A stretch of DNA of 64,000 bases from JABFRG01 sp046351415 (GTDB lineage: Bacteria; Myxococcota_A; Polyangia; Polyangiales; Polyangiaceae), in the NCBI GenBank assembly GCA_046351415.1, contig JAXLYO010000006.1:124001-188000 (forward strand). Direction: 5' to 3'. A program made the translations under genes and the position numbers. A model generated the notes under the pieces. It made no database searches and was not told where the DNA came from. It saw nothing but the letters and a program-made list of their open reading frames with translations. Below, one piece after another: positions 42,953 through 51,271 of this stretch. Every line of letters starts with the position of its first letter. Position 1 is the first letter of the stretch.

Positions 42953-43753
42953 CTAAGCCGCGTGCGCCTCGAGGAACGCTCGCATGCGAGCGTTCGACTC
43001 TTCGTGGGCCTCGCGCATCGTGAGATGACCCGCGACGATCTCGTGCCACGCATCCGGGCGTAGGGAGGCGCGCACGGCGCCCGAAGAAGCGAGCGGAAGC
43101 ACGCGGTTCTTCGTGCCCCACAGGAGAAGCGATGAGGGGAAGCCCGTTGGCTTCTCGAAGTGCTCGAGTGCGCCGTAGGTGTCCATCGCAGGCGCGAGCG
43201 CAGAAAGCGAGTCGATGTGCTTTCGGTCGCCGTTCAGGCGTACGAGCTCGTCGAGATAGGGATCATCCTCGGTGCGAAGATATTGCGACTTGAGCGAAGC
43301 TCGTCGAACGGCAGGCGGGCTGAGCTCGGTCACGCGGGCTGCGATTGGAACGAGCCACGGAGCACGCCGCAGCGTTCGAAGCAGAGCGCCGTAGCCGCCT
43401 TCGCGAATACCTGCGCGCGTGGCCACGTTGAAGAGAACGAGAGCCTTGGCCCGCTTCGGATTTCGAAGCGTTGCGCGAAGCACCATCGCCGCACCGATAC
43501 AGTGTCCGACCAGAATCGGTGGCGCGTCGGTGACGGAAGAAACGAGCGCCTCCACGAAATCCGCGTATCGATCCAGCGTCGCGTCACCGCGGAGGTCCTC
43601 ACCCGCACCGTACCCAGGGAGATCTACCGCAACCGTACGGTAGGTCTTCGCAAACTCGTCGATCTGTCGCGACCAGAGGTCACGATTGCTTCCCGCGTTG
43701 TGGAAGAAAATCATCGTCTGGCCGGAACCACGAACGGAATACGACGTCGTCAT
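42953..43753 (-). CDS. Alpha/beta hydrolase with Cys nucleophile
   Basis: The 266-aa protein has the alpha/beta-hydrolase pattern: an oxyanion strand FFHNAGSNRDLW, DLPGYGAG, a nucleophile elbow ILVGHCIGAAMVL, an acid strand in LLLWGTKNRVLP and the catalytic His in IVAGHLTMREAH. The elbow carries Cys instead of the usual Ser (G-H-C-I-G), as in dienelactone-hydrolase-type enzymes; a thioester or lactone substrate is possible but not shown. The open frame continues upstream to 43891, but homology starts at MTTSYSVRG (43753). No ribosome site is clear. Confidence 0.82.
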   Translation of the reverse strand: MTTSYSVRGSGQTMIFFHNAGSNRDLWSRQIDEFAKTYRTVAVDLPGYGAGEDLRGDATLDRYADFVEALVSSVTDAPPILVGHCIGAAMVLRATLRNPKRAKALVLFNVATRAGIREGGYGALLRTLRRAPWLVPIAARVTELSPPAVRRASLKSQYLRTEDDPYLDELVRLNGDRKHIDSLSALAPAMDTYGALEHFEKPTGFPSSLLLWGTKNRVLPLASSGAVRASLRPDAWHEIVAGHLTMREAHEESNARMRAFLEAHAA

Positions 43754-44033
43754 GAAGGGTAGTTGTCTCTTTCCGAAGAATGCGTATGCAGCGTTCGTAC
43801 CCGAAGCACTCGAGCAGTTTTGCGGCGATTTCCAAACCTTTGACCAAGAGAGGCCAACCTTCGTCCGCTGCTCGGGGGGCGGTCGATCCACCGGACCCCC
43901 CTTCGATACGCGTTAGATTCGGACGTCGTGCGACGGAATCCGCCCGGGATCCTCTCCTCGATGTGGGGGAGGGCCAGGAAATGGCGGTAAGCCGTGAATA
44001 TTCCGCCTCCCGCTGCGTATTAGTGAGGGACCC

Positions 44034-45824
44034 ATGTTCTACGTCCAAACGCGAACCTACAAGGCCCGGGTCGGGCCGGTCGCCAAGTCGAAGACCGAGA
44101 CCTGTGAGCATTGTCACAAGCGCCACGAAGTCCTCGTTCACGCCTGGGGCGAGGGGACGTCGGTGGCGGTGTACGACTTTTCCGGCGGGAGACTGAAGAA
44201 CCAAGAGGCCGCGTTCGAAGCAGCGAGCCGAAACGCAAACGCGCTTGCGGATCAGGCTCTTCGCACAACCACGTGCCCGGCATGCGGACGGGTGCCGAGC
44301 TCGCTTCAGCAGGAAGTCGACGAGGCGCAGCGTGCATACGGACGCCGCCTGCGGCTCGCCACATTCGTCCCGCTCGTGTGCGGAGCGGTTGCGTTTCTTC
44401 CACTCGGTCTTCCCTCCTTCCGCGCACTCGCCTATTCGGCGTGGCCGCTCGGCAGCGCTCTCGCGATGGGCGGTGGAGTGTTCGCGCTCGTGCTTGCCGT
44501 CCTTCTTTGGCCGCGGAAGCATCCTCTCCGCGCGACGGCAGCTCACCTCTTCTATCGTCCGATGCCGGCAGAGTCTGCGTATCGCGGCGAAGGTCCCGAA
44601 GAACCCTTCGTGCCTTGGCCCTCCGCCGAGAAGCGCGAAGGGTTCGGCTCGCTCGCACGCGGAGCAACTGCGCTCGCCTTTGCCACGGCACTTCTCGGCG
44701 TCGCGCTCTTCGGACTCAAGGCGGGCAGGACGCACTTCGAGTCGCTTCACATCGTCTCCATGGCGCCGCCCGGTACGAAGATTCGCGTTTCACAGCCCGG
44801 GCTCAGCGACCAAGTCATCGAAGTGCGTTCGACTTCGGGCGACGCATTCCACGCCGTAGCGAGGGTCCTCAGTCTCTCCTCACCGCACCCGCTCACGGTG
44901 ACGGAGGAAGGACTCACTCCTTACACCGTGTCCCTCACCCTGCCTGCGTTGAGGCGGCAATCGGGGACGGTCGTATTGACCCTTCGCGCCGCGGCCGCCG
45001 GCAAGTGCCTCGCACTCGAGAAGCCGGAAGAGGGCCTAGCGCCTCAGCGCGCATCCGAACACATTCACCCCGACCTCGTCTTCGCGGAGTCTTACTCGTA
45101 CACGTGGCTCACTCCACCTTCGAGTTCGCGCTACTCGTCGGCGTATCGACTTCTCCCTTGCGCCGAGGCACGCGCACGCGAAGTGAGCATCGCATCGCTT
45201 GCCGAACCGGGGACGAAGCTCGTTGTCGCGCAACCAGGCAGAGACGATCAAGTCTTCACGGTTGGCAATCGTGCCGGGTCGGACGCCTATCTCGTTCATG
45301 CGCGGGTCTATTCGAGCGAAAACGGTCGCTTCAGCGTCCGCGAGGGCGAAGACGACGAACAGAGTTTCTCGCTTCCCAGTGACCCCCCGAAACGCAACGC
45401 CTACGAATCGAAGCCCACGTGGCTCATCGTCGCGGGTGCTTCGGCTCGGCACAAATGCGTCGGCATCTTCACGACGCGCTACGGAAACTCGCCCATGGGA
45501 ATGGATGCCTTTCTCGGAGGTCCTCCGATCCGAAGGGTCTCCCCCACGCTTACGGACCTATGGAGTGTGGAGCACGTCGATGCCTGGTTCACCGACACGC
45601 CCAAGACGGTCACGGCGTCACGCTATCAGATGCCCACACGCACGTCCGTCCGTATCAAGGACTGCGCGTTCTTCGACGTAGTTGCGCGCATGGGATCGGC
45701 GAAGACTCACGACACGCCCACCGCATCCGACGACGCGGACGACGCGGACGACGTGCCGCCGAAGCCCTCCGCATCTGGAAGCGCAAAAGTGCGAGTGCCC
45801 CTGCCTACTCCAAAGCGCCCTTGA
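44034..45824 (+). CDS. Membrane protein with N-terminal split zinc ribbon and large extracytoplasmic region
   Basis: The 596-aa protein starts after GAGGGA. Its first 85 residues hold a split Cys4 zinc ribbon (ETCEHCHKRHE; TTCPACGRVPSS), followed by two transmembrane helices (LVCGAVAFLPLGLPSFRALA; MGGGVFALVLAVLLWP) and a third near residue 220. The remaining 370 residues are beta-rich and probably outside the membrane, with two PGTK--V-QPG--DQV-V-repeats. The zinc-ribbon plus membrane layout is shared with the 168-aa protein at 31676. Function is unknown. Confidence 0.75.
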   Translation: MFYVQTRTYKARVGPVAKSKTETCEHCHKRHEVLVHAWGEGTSVAVYDFSGGRLKNQEAAFEAASRNANALADQALRTTTCPACGRVPSSLQQEVDEAQRAYGRRLRLATFVPLVCGAVAFLPLGLPSFRALAYSAWPLGSALAMGGGVFALVLAVLLWPRKHPLRATAAHLFYRPMPAESAYRGEGPEEPFVPWPSAEKREGFGSLARGATALAFATALLGVALFGLKAGRTHFESLHIVSMAPPGTKIRVSQPGLSDQVIEVRSTSGDAFHAVARVLSLSSPHPLTVTEEGLTPYTVSLTLPALRRQSGTVVLTLRAAAAGKCLALEKPEEGLAPQRASEHIHPDLVFAESYSYTWLTPPSSSRYSSAYRLLPCAEARAREVSIASLAEPGTKLVVAQPGRDDQVFTVGNRAGSDAYLVHARVYSSENGRFSVREGEDDEQSFSLPSDPPKRNAYESKPTWLIVAGASARHKCVGIFTTRYGNSPMGMDAFLGGPPIRRVSPTLTDLWSVEHVDAWFTDTPKTVTASRYQMPTRTSVRIKDCAFFDVVARMGSAKTHDTPTASDDADDADDVPPKPSASGSAKVRVPLPTPKRP

Positions 45825-45892
45825 TGCTCACGGAGTCACTGGAATTTCTGCGTCCTTTCAGCCGCGGGCAAGCGGACAGAGACTGATACTTC

Positions 45893-46738
45893 GTGAAAAC
45901 TCGGTGCGGCGCGGCAGATTTCATCTCGCCACGAGTACTTCCTCTCGTGAAGTTCTCGGTCCTTGTTTCCCTCACGCTACTTGTAACTGCCTGCGCCTCC
46001 TTCCCCAGCTCGCCTGAGCGAAACGGTTCCGAGAACCCAAGTCGGGAAAGCGCGCCTCAAAGTGTGGCTGAAGTCCTCAGAAACCAACGCCCCGGTGAAA
46101 CCGCAGAGCAGCGAGTGGCACAGCTCTCATGCGCCGAACTACCGAGCGCCACCTACGCATTCCAAGCGCACGGGGGAGGGCCCGAGAATCCCGCCGTGGG
46201 AGACGCCGTACAAGCGAAACTCGTCAGCTGTGAAAAGTACGCCGAACTCTTTGCCGCAAGACCCTGGCCCTTCGAACCGAAGGTCTGCATCGATGCGGCA
46301 CGAACGCCTCGCGGTGAAAAGGCGCTCCGTGCTCTGCTCGCAAGAAAGGATCGCGACGAGCTCGCGGCAGTGAGCAAATGGATCGAAGGCCTGCTGCGAG
46401 ATGATCGCGGGCCCGACTTCTCCCCAGAGCTTGCGGACGCCTACGATGTGTTTCCAACGAACGCGGTCTTCCTCTATCTCGTCGGAAAGCGCCACCCGAA
46501 AGCTCCCACGATTGCGGCGACTCTTCTTTCGTCCCCCGATTGGAAGACGCGGCTCGTCGCCTGTCGTGCGGTCGCCGACCTCCACTCGGCCGAGCTAAAA
46601 CGTCGAGCTGAATCTGTAGCGTCCAATGATGAGTATCGAGAATGGGGGGAGTCGCCGTCCGGCAGTCGGATCGTGCGATCGTATCCCGTCCGTGAGATGT
46701 GCAAGATGTCGCTTCAAATGACGAAGCAGCGTCCGTAG
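45893..46738 (+). CDS. Secreted lipoprotein with HEAT-like helices
   Basis: The 281-aa frame begins with GTG at 45893; a second in-frame GTG at 45947 would give the cleaner signal peptide VKFSVLVSLTLLVTAC, so the start is uncertain. After the lipobox Cys comes a Ser/Glu/Asn-rich tether. The rest is helical with repeated Ala/Leu-rich segments (KALRALLARKDRDELAAVSK; LVACRAVADLHSAELKRRAE) reminiscent of HEAT repeats. Four or five Cys occur. No family was recognised. It follows the zinc-ribbon protein gene by 68 bp on the same strand. Confidence 0.65.
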   Translation: MKTRCGAADFISPRVLPLVKFSVLVSLTLLVTACASFPSSPERNGSENPSRESAPQSVAEVLRNQRPGETAEQRVAQLSCAELPSATYAFQAHGGGPENPAVGDAVQAKLVSCEKYAELFAARPWPFEPKVCIDAARTPRGEKALRALLARKDRDELAAVSKWIEGLLRDDRGPDFSPELADAYDVFPTNAVFLYLVGKRHPKAPTIAATLLSSPDWKTRLVACRAVADLHSAELKRRAESVASNDEYREWGESPSGSRIVRSYPVREMCKMSLQMTKQRP

Positions 46739-46819
46739 TTCCGTCGCGTCGCCCCCCCCACGACCGATTTCGACCGATCGACGCATCGAGGGAACTCCTT
46801 TTCCGTTTACACTGGCGAC

Positions 46820-47869
46820 ATGAGCTCCCCGCTTCGCTTCGCACCGGGAGACGTATTTGCAGAGAAGTTCGAGGTGCAGCGTCTCCTCGCGCGTGGCTCG
46901 ATGGGCAGCGTGTACCTCGCGTCGGACCGAGTCGCGAACCAAACCCGCGCGCTCAAGTTGATGAATCCCGACCTCCGGCACGTTCCGCGCTTCGTGGAGC
47001 GATTCGTTCAGGAAGCAGGCGTAGGTGCGCGCATCGCGAGTGAGCACGTGATTCGCGTCTTCGAGCACGGTGTCGACCCGCACTCCGGCCTGCCTTGGCT
47101 CTCGATGGAGTACGTGGAGGGCGAGACGCTCGATCGCGCCGTAGAGTCGGGGTCTCTCGATCGCGAAACGAAGCATGAAATCCTGCGACAGATCTTCGAG
47201 GCCATGTCTGCCGCGCACGCGGTGAACGTGGTCCACCGAGATTTGAAGCCCGAGAACTTTCTCGTCCTCAAGAACGCGCGCGGCAACGCGAGCATCAAGG
47301 TGCTCGACTTCGGCGTCGCCAAGGTCGTACGCGATCTCAGTGTGAGCGGAACAGCGGAGGGCCTCGGCGCTCCGCTCTGGACCGCGCCCGAGCAGGGCGA
47401 ACCCGGCAAGACCATTCGACCCTCTGCCGATGTTTGGGCACTCGGTCTCGTGACCTTCTGGCTCCTCACGGGAAAGATATTCTGGCGCGGCGCAACCCTT
47501 CATCGTGCCTCGATCGCGGACCTGGCGCTGGAACTCATGGGGGGTGCCATCGCAGCCCCATCGGATCGCGCCCGAGAGCTTCGATGCGAAGGGCTCCTTC
47601 CTCCGGGCTTCGATGGCTGGTTCGGCCGCTCGGTCGTGCGGGACCCATCTGCCCGCTTCTCAGACGCTCGGGAGGCGTACGCCGCGCTCGAAGCCGTTCT
47701 TTCGGCGCCGGGCCATCCGTCTTCGTCCGCAACGGCGGGTCTCCCGATCTCGGCCACGCGGCACGAAAGCGCACCGCCCGAGCCGCCGAAGCGTCCGCTG
47801 TGGCCCATCATCGTGCTCACCGTATTCTTCGTGAGCCTCGGAATCGCCTTCGCGGTAAAGCTCACGTAG
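46820..47869 (+). CDS. Membrane-anchored Ser/Thr protein kinase (Hanks type)
   Basis: The 349-aa protein has a cytoplasmic kinase domain of about 280 residues and one C-terminal transmembrane helix (WPIIVLTVFFVSLGIAF) with only a few residues outside. Landmarks are the Gly loop RGSMGSVYLA, VAIK-type Lys in ALKLMN, catalytic loop VVHRDLKPENF, DFGVAK and the P+1 region APLWTAPEQ. All catalytic residues are present. No extracellular sensor follows the helix, so it probably takes input from inside the cell or from a partner. The gene stands alone. Confidence 0.92.
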   Translation: MSSPLRFAPGDVFAEKFEVQRLLARGSMGSVYLASDRVANQTRALKLMNPDLRHVPRFVERFVQEAGVGARIASEHVIRVFEHGVDPHSGLPWLSMEYVEGETLDRAVESGSLDRETKHEILRQIFEAMSAAHAVNVVHRDLKPENFLVLKNARGNASIKVLDFGVAKVVRDLSVSGTAEGLGAPLWTAPEQGEPGKTIRPSADVWALGLVTFWLLTGKIFWRGATLHRASIADLALELMGGAIAAPSDRARELRCEGLLPPGFDGWFGRSVVRDPSARFSDAREAYAALEAVLSAPGHPSSSATAGLPISATRHESAPPEPPKRPLWPIIVLTVFFVSLGIAFAVKLT

Positions 47870-47952
47870 TACGCGGCTGCACGACTCTCGTACGAACGAT
47901 CTTCGATCGTCCGATTGTACATGCCGTGTTGGTGCCTCTATCGTTTGCACCG

Positions 47953-48543
47953 ATGGCTCCGCGCAAGCTTCGACACAAATATGTATCATACACATTCGTG
48001 GGCCTCCTATGGGGTTCGCTCAGCTGTGCGCAGCCGCCGGCGCGAGACCATCCCCTGGCAACCACCCACACACCCTCTACGCCGCCCGCGCCGCCCGCAG
48101 GTGCAAGCGCGCTGGCTCCCCCTGCTGTGGCAAGCGCTTCGGCGTTCTCCAGTCGACCCGCGGCGGTCCAACATGACGCTCCGGCTCCCTCCTCTCAGAC
48201 ACCCGCGGCAGCGCCGTCATGTGCCCCCCACGAGCGGCGATTCGGGATGGCATGCTGCTCCTCGCCGGATCTGGGTTCGGGGCGTCGCATGCGCTTTCCG
48301 GGTCAGCAGACCTTGACGTGCCGCGGCCCGCGCATCGGGGCTCCCTGCACCAGGAAGAGTGACTGCGACATCGCCTGCTCGTGCCCATCGTCCGACACGG
48401 CGCCTCCGAGTGCGGGTGCACGCGACAACATCCCTGACGGAACGACCGGACTCGTAGGACGCTGCGCGAGCGCGAACTACCGGGGTACGTGGATGTGCAG
48501 GCTCGACGAAGAAGGCAAAGTCAGCCACATGATCATCGACTAG
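47953..48543 (+). CDS. Cys-rich lipoprotein with Pro/Ala tether
   Basis: The 196-aa product begins at ATG 47953; the open frame extends into the kinase gene but is a shadow there. The signal peptide ends GSLSC and a 70-residue Pro/Ala/Ser linker follows. The C-terminal 110 residues contain eleven Cys in a compact pattern (GMACCSSPDLG, CTRKSDCDIACSCP, GRCASANYRGTWMCRL), consistent with a disulfide-rich small domain. No family was recognised. Confidence 0.65.
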   Translation: MAPRKLRHKYVSYTFVGLLWGSLSCAQPPARDHPLATTHTPSTPPAPPAGASALAPPAVASASAFSSRPAAVQHDAPAPSSQTPAAAPSCAPHERRFGMACCSSPDLGSGRRMRFPGQQTLTCRGPRIGAPCTRKSDCDIACSCPSSDTAPPSAGARDNIPDGTTGLVGRCASANYRGTWMCRLDEEGKVSHMIID

Positions 48544-48618
48544 GGCCGAGCCCCCAGATGATTTTGGGACGGCCCGCAGCCTCCCAATGCTCGAACGAGG
48601 GCAAGTTCTTTGCCCAGC

Positions 48619-49455
48619 TCAAGGACAAGCCTCGGCCTTGGTTACGAGTCGCTCATGGTCCGATCGAAAAGCGCCGGTCACGCTCGTCACATGATCGACG
48701 AGCGCGTAAACGCCTCCCCCGCATACGGCTCCCTTTCGCGCGTCGAACAGGAACTCGTCCTTCTGCAATGCCACCTGGGGACTCGTGCACGAAAAGTAGT
48801 GATCTTGAACGAGCGTCACGATCAGCGCTGCATTCTCAATCGAGACCACGGGCTGAACGGCCGACATGACCCCGACCGCGGTGTCGACGATCCCCACGTC
48901 GCTGCCACGCGTGTATGCAATATACATATGTGAGTTCGGCCTATAGGCCCCGCCTGGATGCCTGCGAATGAAACCTGCGTGCGATCGAAGCGCCTCGAAC
49001 CTGGCCTTGCACGCCTCGGGATCGTCTGCCCCCTTGCAGAGTGAGCCGCGCGAATCCACGGCAGTCGTATGCACCAAGTTCGCCCCGCTCGTGCCGCCCT
49101 GCACGTCTTCTGGATTCACTTCGTCTCGGAGTTCGATGTAGTCCGCCTGTCCGAGAACACCTTGGAACGTCACATCCGCAAGGGGCGCATACGTTCCCTT
49201 CTTGCAGACGTTCTCCGTGAACGTGGGCAGCACTTCTCCACCGCTCGAGCCACTCGAACCCGATGCACCGCTCGACCCCGAAGAGCTACTCGTGCCAGAG
49301 GTGCCACTCGAGCCAGACGAACTGCTCGACCCCGGAGCCCCGATGGAATCCGAGGAGCCACTCGATCCTGTGTCCCGAACGCTCCCTCCGCAGGCAATCG
49401 CCGAGAGACCGAGGAGAAGAACGAGCGCGACGGGGAGGACTGACCGGGGTTGCAT
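48619..49455 (-). CDS. Lipoprotein with Ser/Gly tether and unknown globular domain
   Basis: The 278-aa protein has a signal peptide ending AIAC and about 50 residues of Ser/Gly/Thr repeats (SSGSSGTSGTSSSSGSSG). The 200-residue domain has paired Cys, DYIELRDEVNPEDVQGG and a VDHVTSVTG motif near the end. No known domain was identified. Its 5' end faces the HCCA-isomerase gene with 190 bp between the starts. Confidence 0.7.
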   Translation of the reverse strand: MQPRSVLPVALVLLLGLSAIACGGSVRDTGSSGSSDSIGAPGSSSSSGSSGTSGTSSSSGSSGASGSSGSSGGEVLPTFTENVCKKGTYAPLADVTFQGVLGQADYIELRDEVNPEDVQGGTSGANLVHTTAVDSRGSLCKGADDPEACKARFEALRSHAGFIRRHPGGAYRPNSHMYIAYTRGSDVGIVDTAVGVMSAVQPVVSIENAALIVTLVQDHYFSCTSPQVALQKDEFLFDARKGAVCGGGVYALVDHVTSVTGAFRSDHERLVTKAEACP

Positions 49456-49645
49456 GCGGCCGCCTTCTTCAAGTTCCGTGCCATTCCCAGGTCACCGCAA
49501 CTCGCTCATTTCTCGATGGTGTGCCACGGCAGAGCGCCGAAACTGGCACATTCTCACCTTCCGCGATCGCGACGAGCTCCCCTACGTTCGCCATTTTCGT
49601 TCCCCGGGTTGCGGCGCGCGCCTGATCGCCCCTACGGTCTCGTGC

Positions 49646-50620
49646 ATGAGCGAGGCTCTCGAGTTTTGGTTCGATTTCGCGAGCACCTATTCATATCTTT
49701 CCTCGGTGCGCCTCGCGCATCGAAAGGACGTCGCTTGGCGTCCCTTTTTGCTTGGTCCGGTTTTCCATGACATTCACGGCACGGCAGACTCGCCCTTCAA
49801 TCGCAATGAGCCGCGACGAGCGTACATGTGGCGAGACGTCGCCCGCGAAGCCAACGCCCTCGGTGTCGCATTTCATGTTCCCAGCGTCTTCCCGCGCGGC
49901 TCGCTTCTCGCAACGCGTGTCGCCCTGCTTGCCGAAGCCGAGCCTTGGATAGGACCGTTCGTTCGCAGTGTGTTCGAAGCGAACTTCGTGGACGACCGAG
50001 ACATCAGCGACGAAGGCGTCGTCGTCGAACTGCTTCGGGCGCAGACCAAAGAGGCTGAAGCTTTCCTCACGCGGGCCAAGGAACCCGCAACGAAAGCACG
50101 TCTCTTCGAGCGCACGAAAGCGGCAAAAGAGCGCGGCATTTTCGGTGCTCCCACCTTCTTCGTGAAGGGCGAGCTCTTTTGGGGCAATGACCGGCTCACG
50201 GAGGCGAGCCATGCGGCCGGGAAGTGGACGCAATGTTACGAGTGCGTCACGCCGGAGGCTGCGCGCGCGTTCGCGCAGGAGTGGCTGCCCGCCTGGACTG
50301 GAAACGACCCTGACCGCTTATGTGCATTCTACACTGATGACGCGCTGTATCTGGACCCGGCCGTTCCTGCTGGCATCCGCGGCCAGGCGGCAATCCGAAC
50401 CTACTTCGCCAAGCTCCTTTCACGAAATCCTGCCTGGGTATGGACACAACGCGAAGCCATTCCCATGAAAGACGGATTCGTGAATCTCTGGCATGCGAGC
50501 ATTCCTGGGAAGGGCGCGACGCACGAGGTCGACGGAGTCTGCCTCGTCACCCTCCGGGAAGGCCGCATTTCTCGCAACGAAGTGTACTTCGACCGGAGCC
50601 CGCTTTTCGCGGCGAGATAG
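49646..50620 (+). CDS. HCCA isomerase/DsbA-like (kappa-GST) protein fused to a SnoaL-like domain
   Basis: The 324-aa protein starts at ATG 49646; the frame is open upstream but shadows the preceding lipoprotein. The first 205 residues match 2-hydroxychromene-2-carboxylate isomerase/kappa-class GST: EFWFDFASTYSYLSSVRLA at the N-terminus and GIFGAPTFFVKGELFWGNDRL with the cis-Pro loop. The last 105 residues (FAQEWLPAWTGNDPDRLCAF, YTDDALYLDPA, GRISRNEVYFDRSPL) form a SnoaL/NTF2-like cone. The first half handles glutathione-dependent isomerisation in aromatic degradation in its family; the second suggests binding of a small polycyclic ligand. Confidence 0.85.
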   Translation: MSEALEFWFDFASTYSYLSSVRLAHRKDVAWRPFLLGPVFHDIHGTADSPFNRNEPRRAYMWRDVAREANALGVAFHVPSVFPRGSLLATRVALLAEAEPWIGPFVRSVFEANFVDDRDISDEGVVVELLRAQTKEAEAFLTRAKEPATKARLFERTKAAKERGIFGAPTFFVKGELFWGNDRLTEASHAAGKWTQCYECVTPEAARAFAQEWLPAWTGNDPDRLCAFYTDDALYLDPAVPAGIRGQAAIRTYFAKLLSRNPAWVWTQREAIPMKDGFVNLWHASIPGKGATHEVDGVCLVTLREGRISRNEVYFDRSPLFAAR

Positions 50621-50703
50621 GACGCCTCGTTCCGCAGGGATGTCGGGAAATTGCGCTCGAAGGCGCCTACCGGACTACCTTCGAGAAAGGAGGCTACTTT
50701 TCC

Positions 50704-51171
50704 ATGACGATGGATCGTTTCGAGTGGTCGAACGTCTTCTTGGGTATGCGACGTACACGAATCCTCGCAGCGGCCGCCTTCGTCGCGGCCCTCTTGTTTT
50801 CGCCCGAAAGCCGCTCGGAAGATCGCGCGCAATCGGCCTTGCCGACGTTTGCCAGGTGGAAGGACACGTATTGGCGTGTTCAGGTGGCACCTGCACGCGG
50901 GGGTGTCTTCCGCATCCACTACACGGGATGGGACGAAAGTTGGGATGAGACGGTGGCCTGCGATCGCCTGTTCTTCTCGCGAGCGACGGAAGGAATGGTC
51001 ACCGTCGAGTGGCGCGGGGCCTACTACCGCGCGAACGTCCTCCGGCAAACGCCACAAGGCTTGCGTATTCACTACGTCGGGTACGACTCGAGCTGGGACG
51101 AAGTGGTCCCCGAGGGGCGCATCGCACGCCTCGTATCTGCCTGCCCGGCCACGCCGCGCGCACAGTCGTGA
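50704..51171 (+). CDS. Secreted protein with tandem Tudor-knot-like domains
   Basis: The 155-aa protein has a ribosome site (AAAGGAGG) ahead of ATG 50704, and a signal peptide (ILAAAAFVAALLFSPESRS) reached after 14 residues; ATG 50746 would give a tighter signal peptide but lacks a site. Two copies of about 40 residues follow: YWRVQVAPARGGVFRIHYTG-WDESWDE and YYRANVLRQTPQGLRIHYVG-YDSSWDE. This pattern, ending in a V-HY-G(W/Y)--SWDE signature, is that of chromo-barrel/Tudor-knot domains, which in eukaryotes bind nucleic acid or methyl-lysine. A secreted bacterial pair is unusual and the ligand is unknown. Confidence 0.75.
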   Translation: MTMDRFEWSNVFLGMRRTRILAAAAFVAALLFSPESRSEDRAQSALPTFARWKDTYWRVQVAPARGGVFRIHYTGWDESWDETVACDRLFFSRATEGMVTVEWRGAYYRANVLRQTPQGLRIHYVGYDSSWDEVVPEGRIARLVSACPATPRAQS

Positions 51172-51271
51172 TTGCCGAGGTGTAGCGCGCAGACCTCAGG
51201 TCAAGCTCTGCCTAGACGCCAAGCATTTTGTGTATGGACCGATGCTCGTCGCGAGCTAGTTTCTCAGGCAC

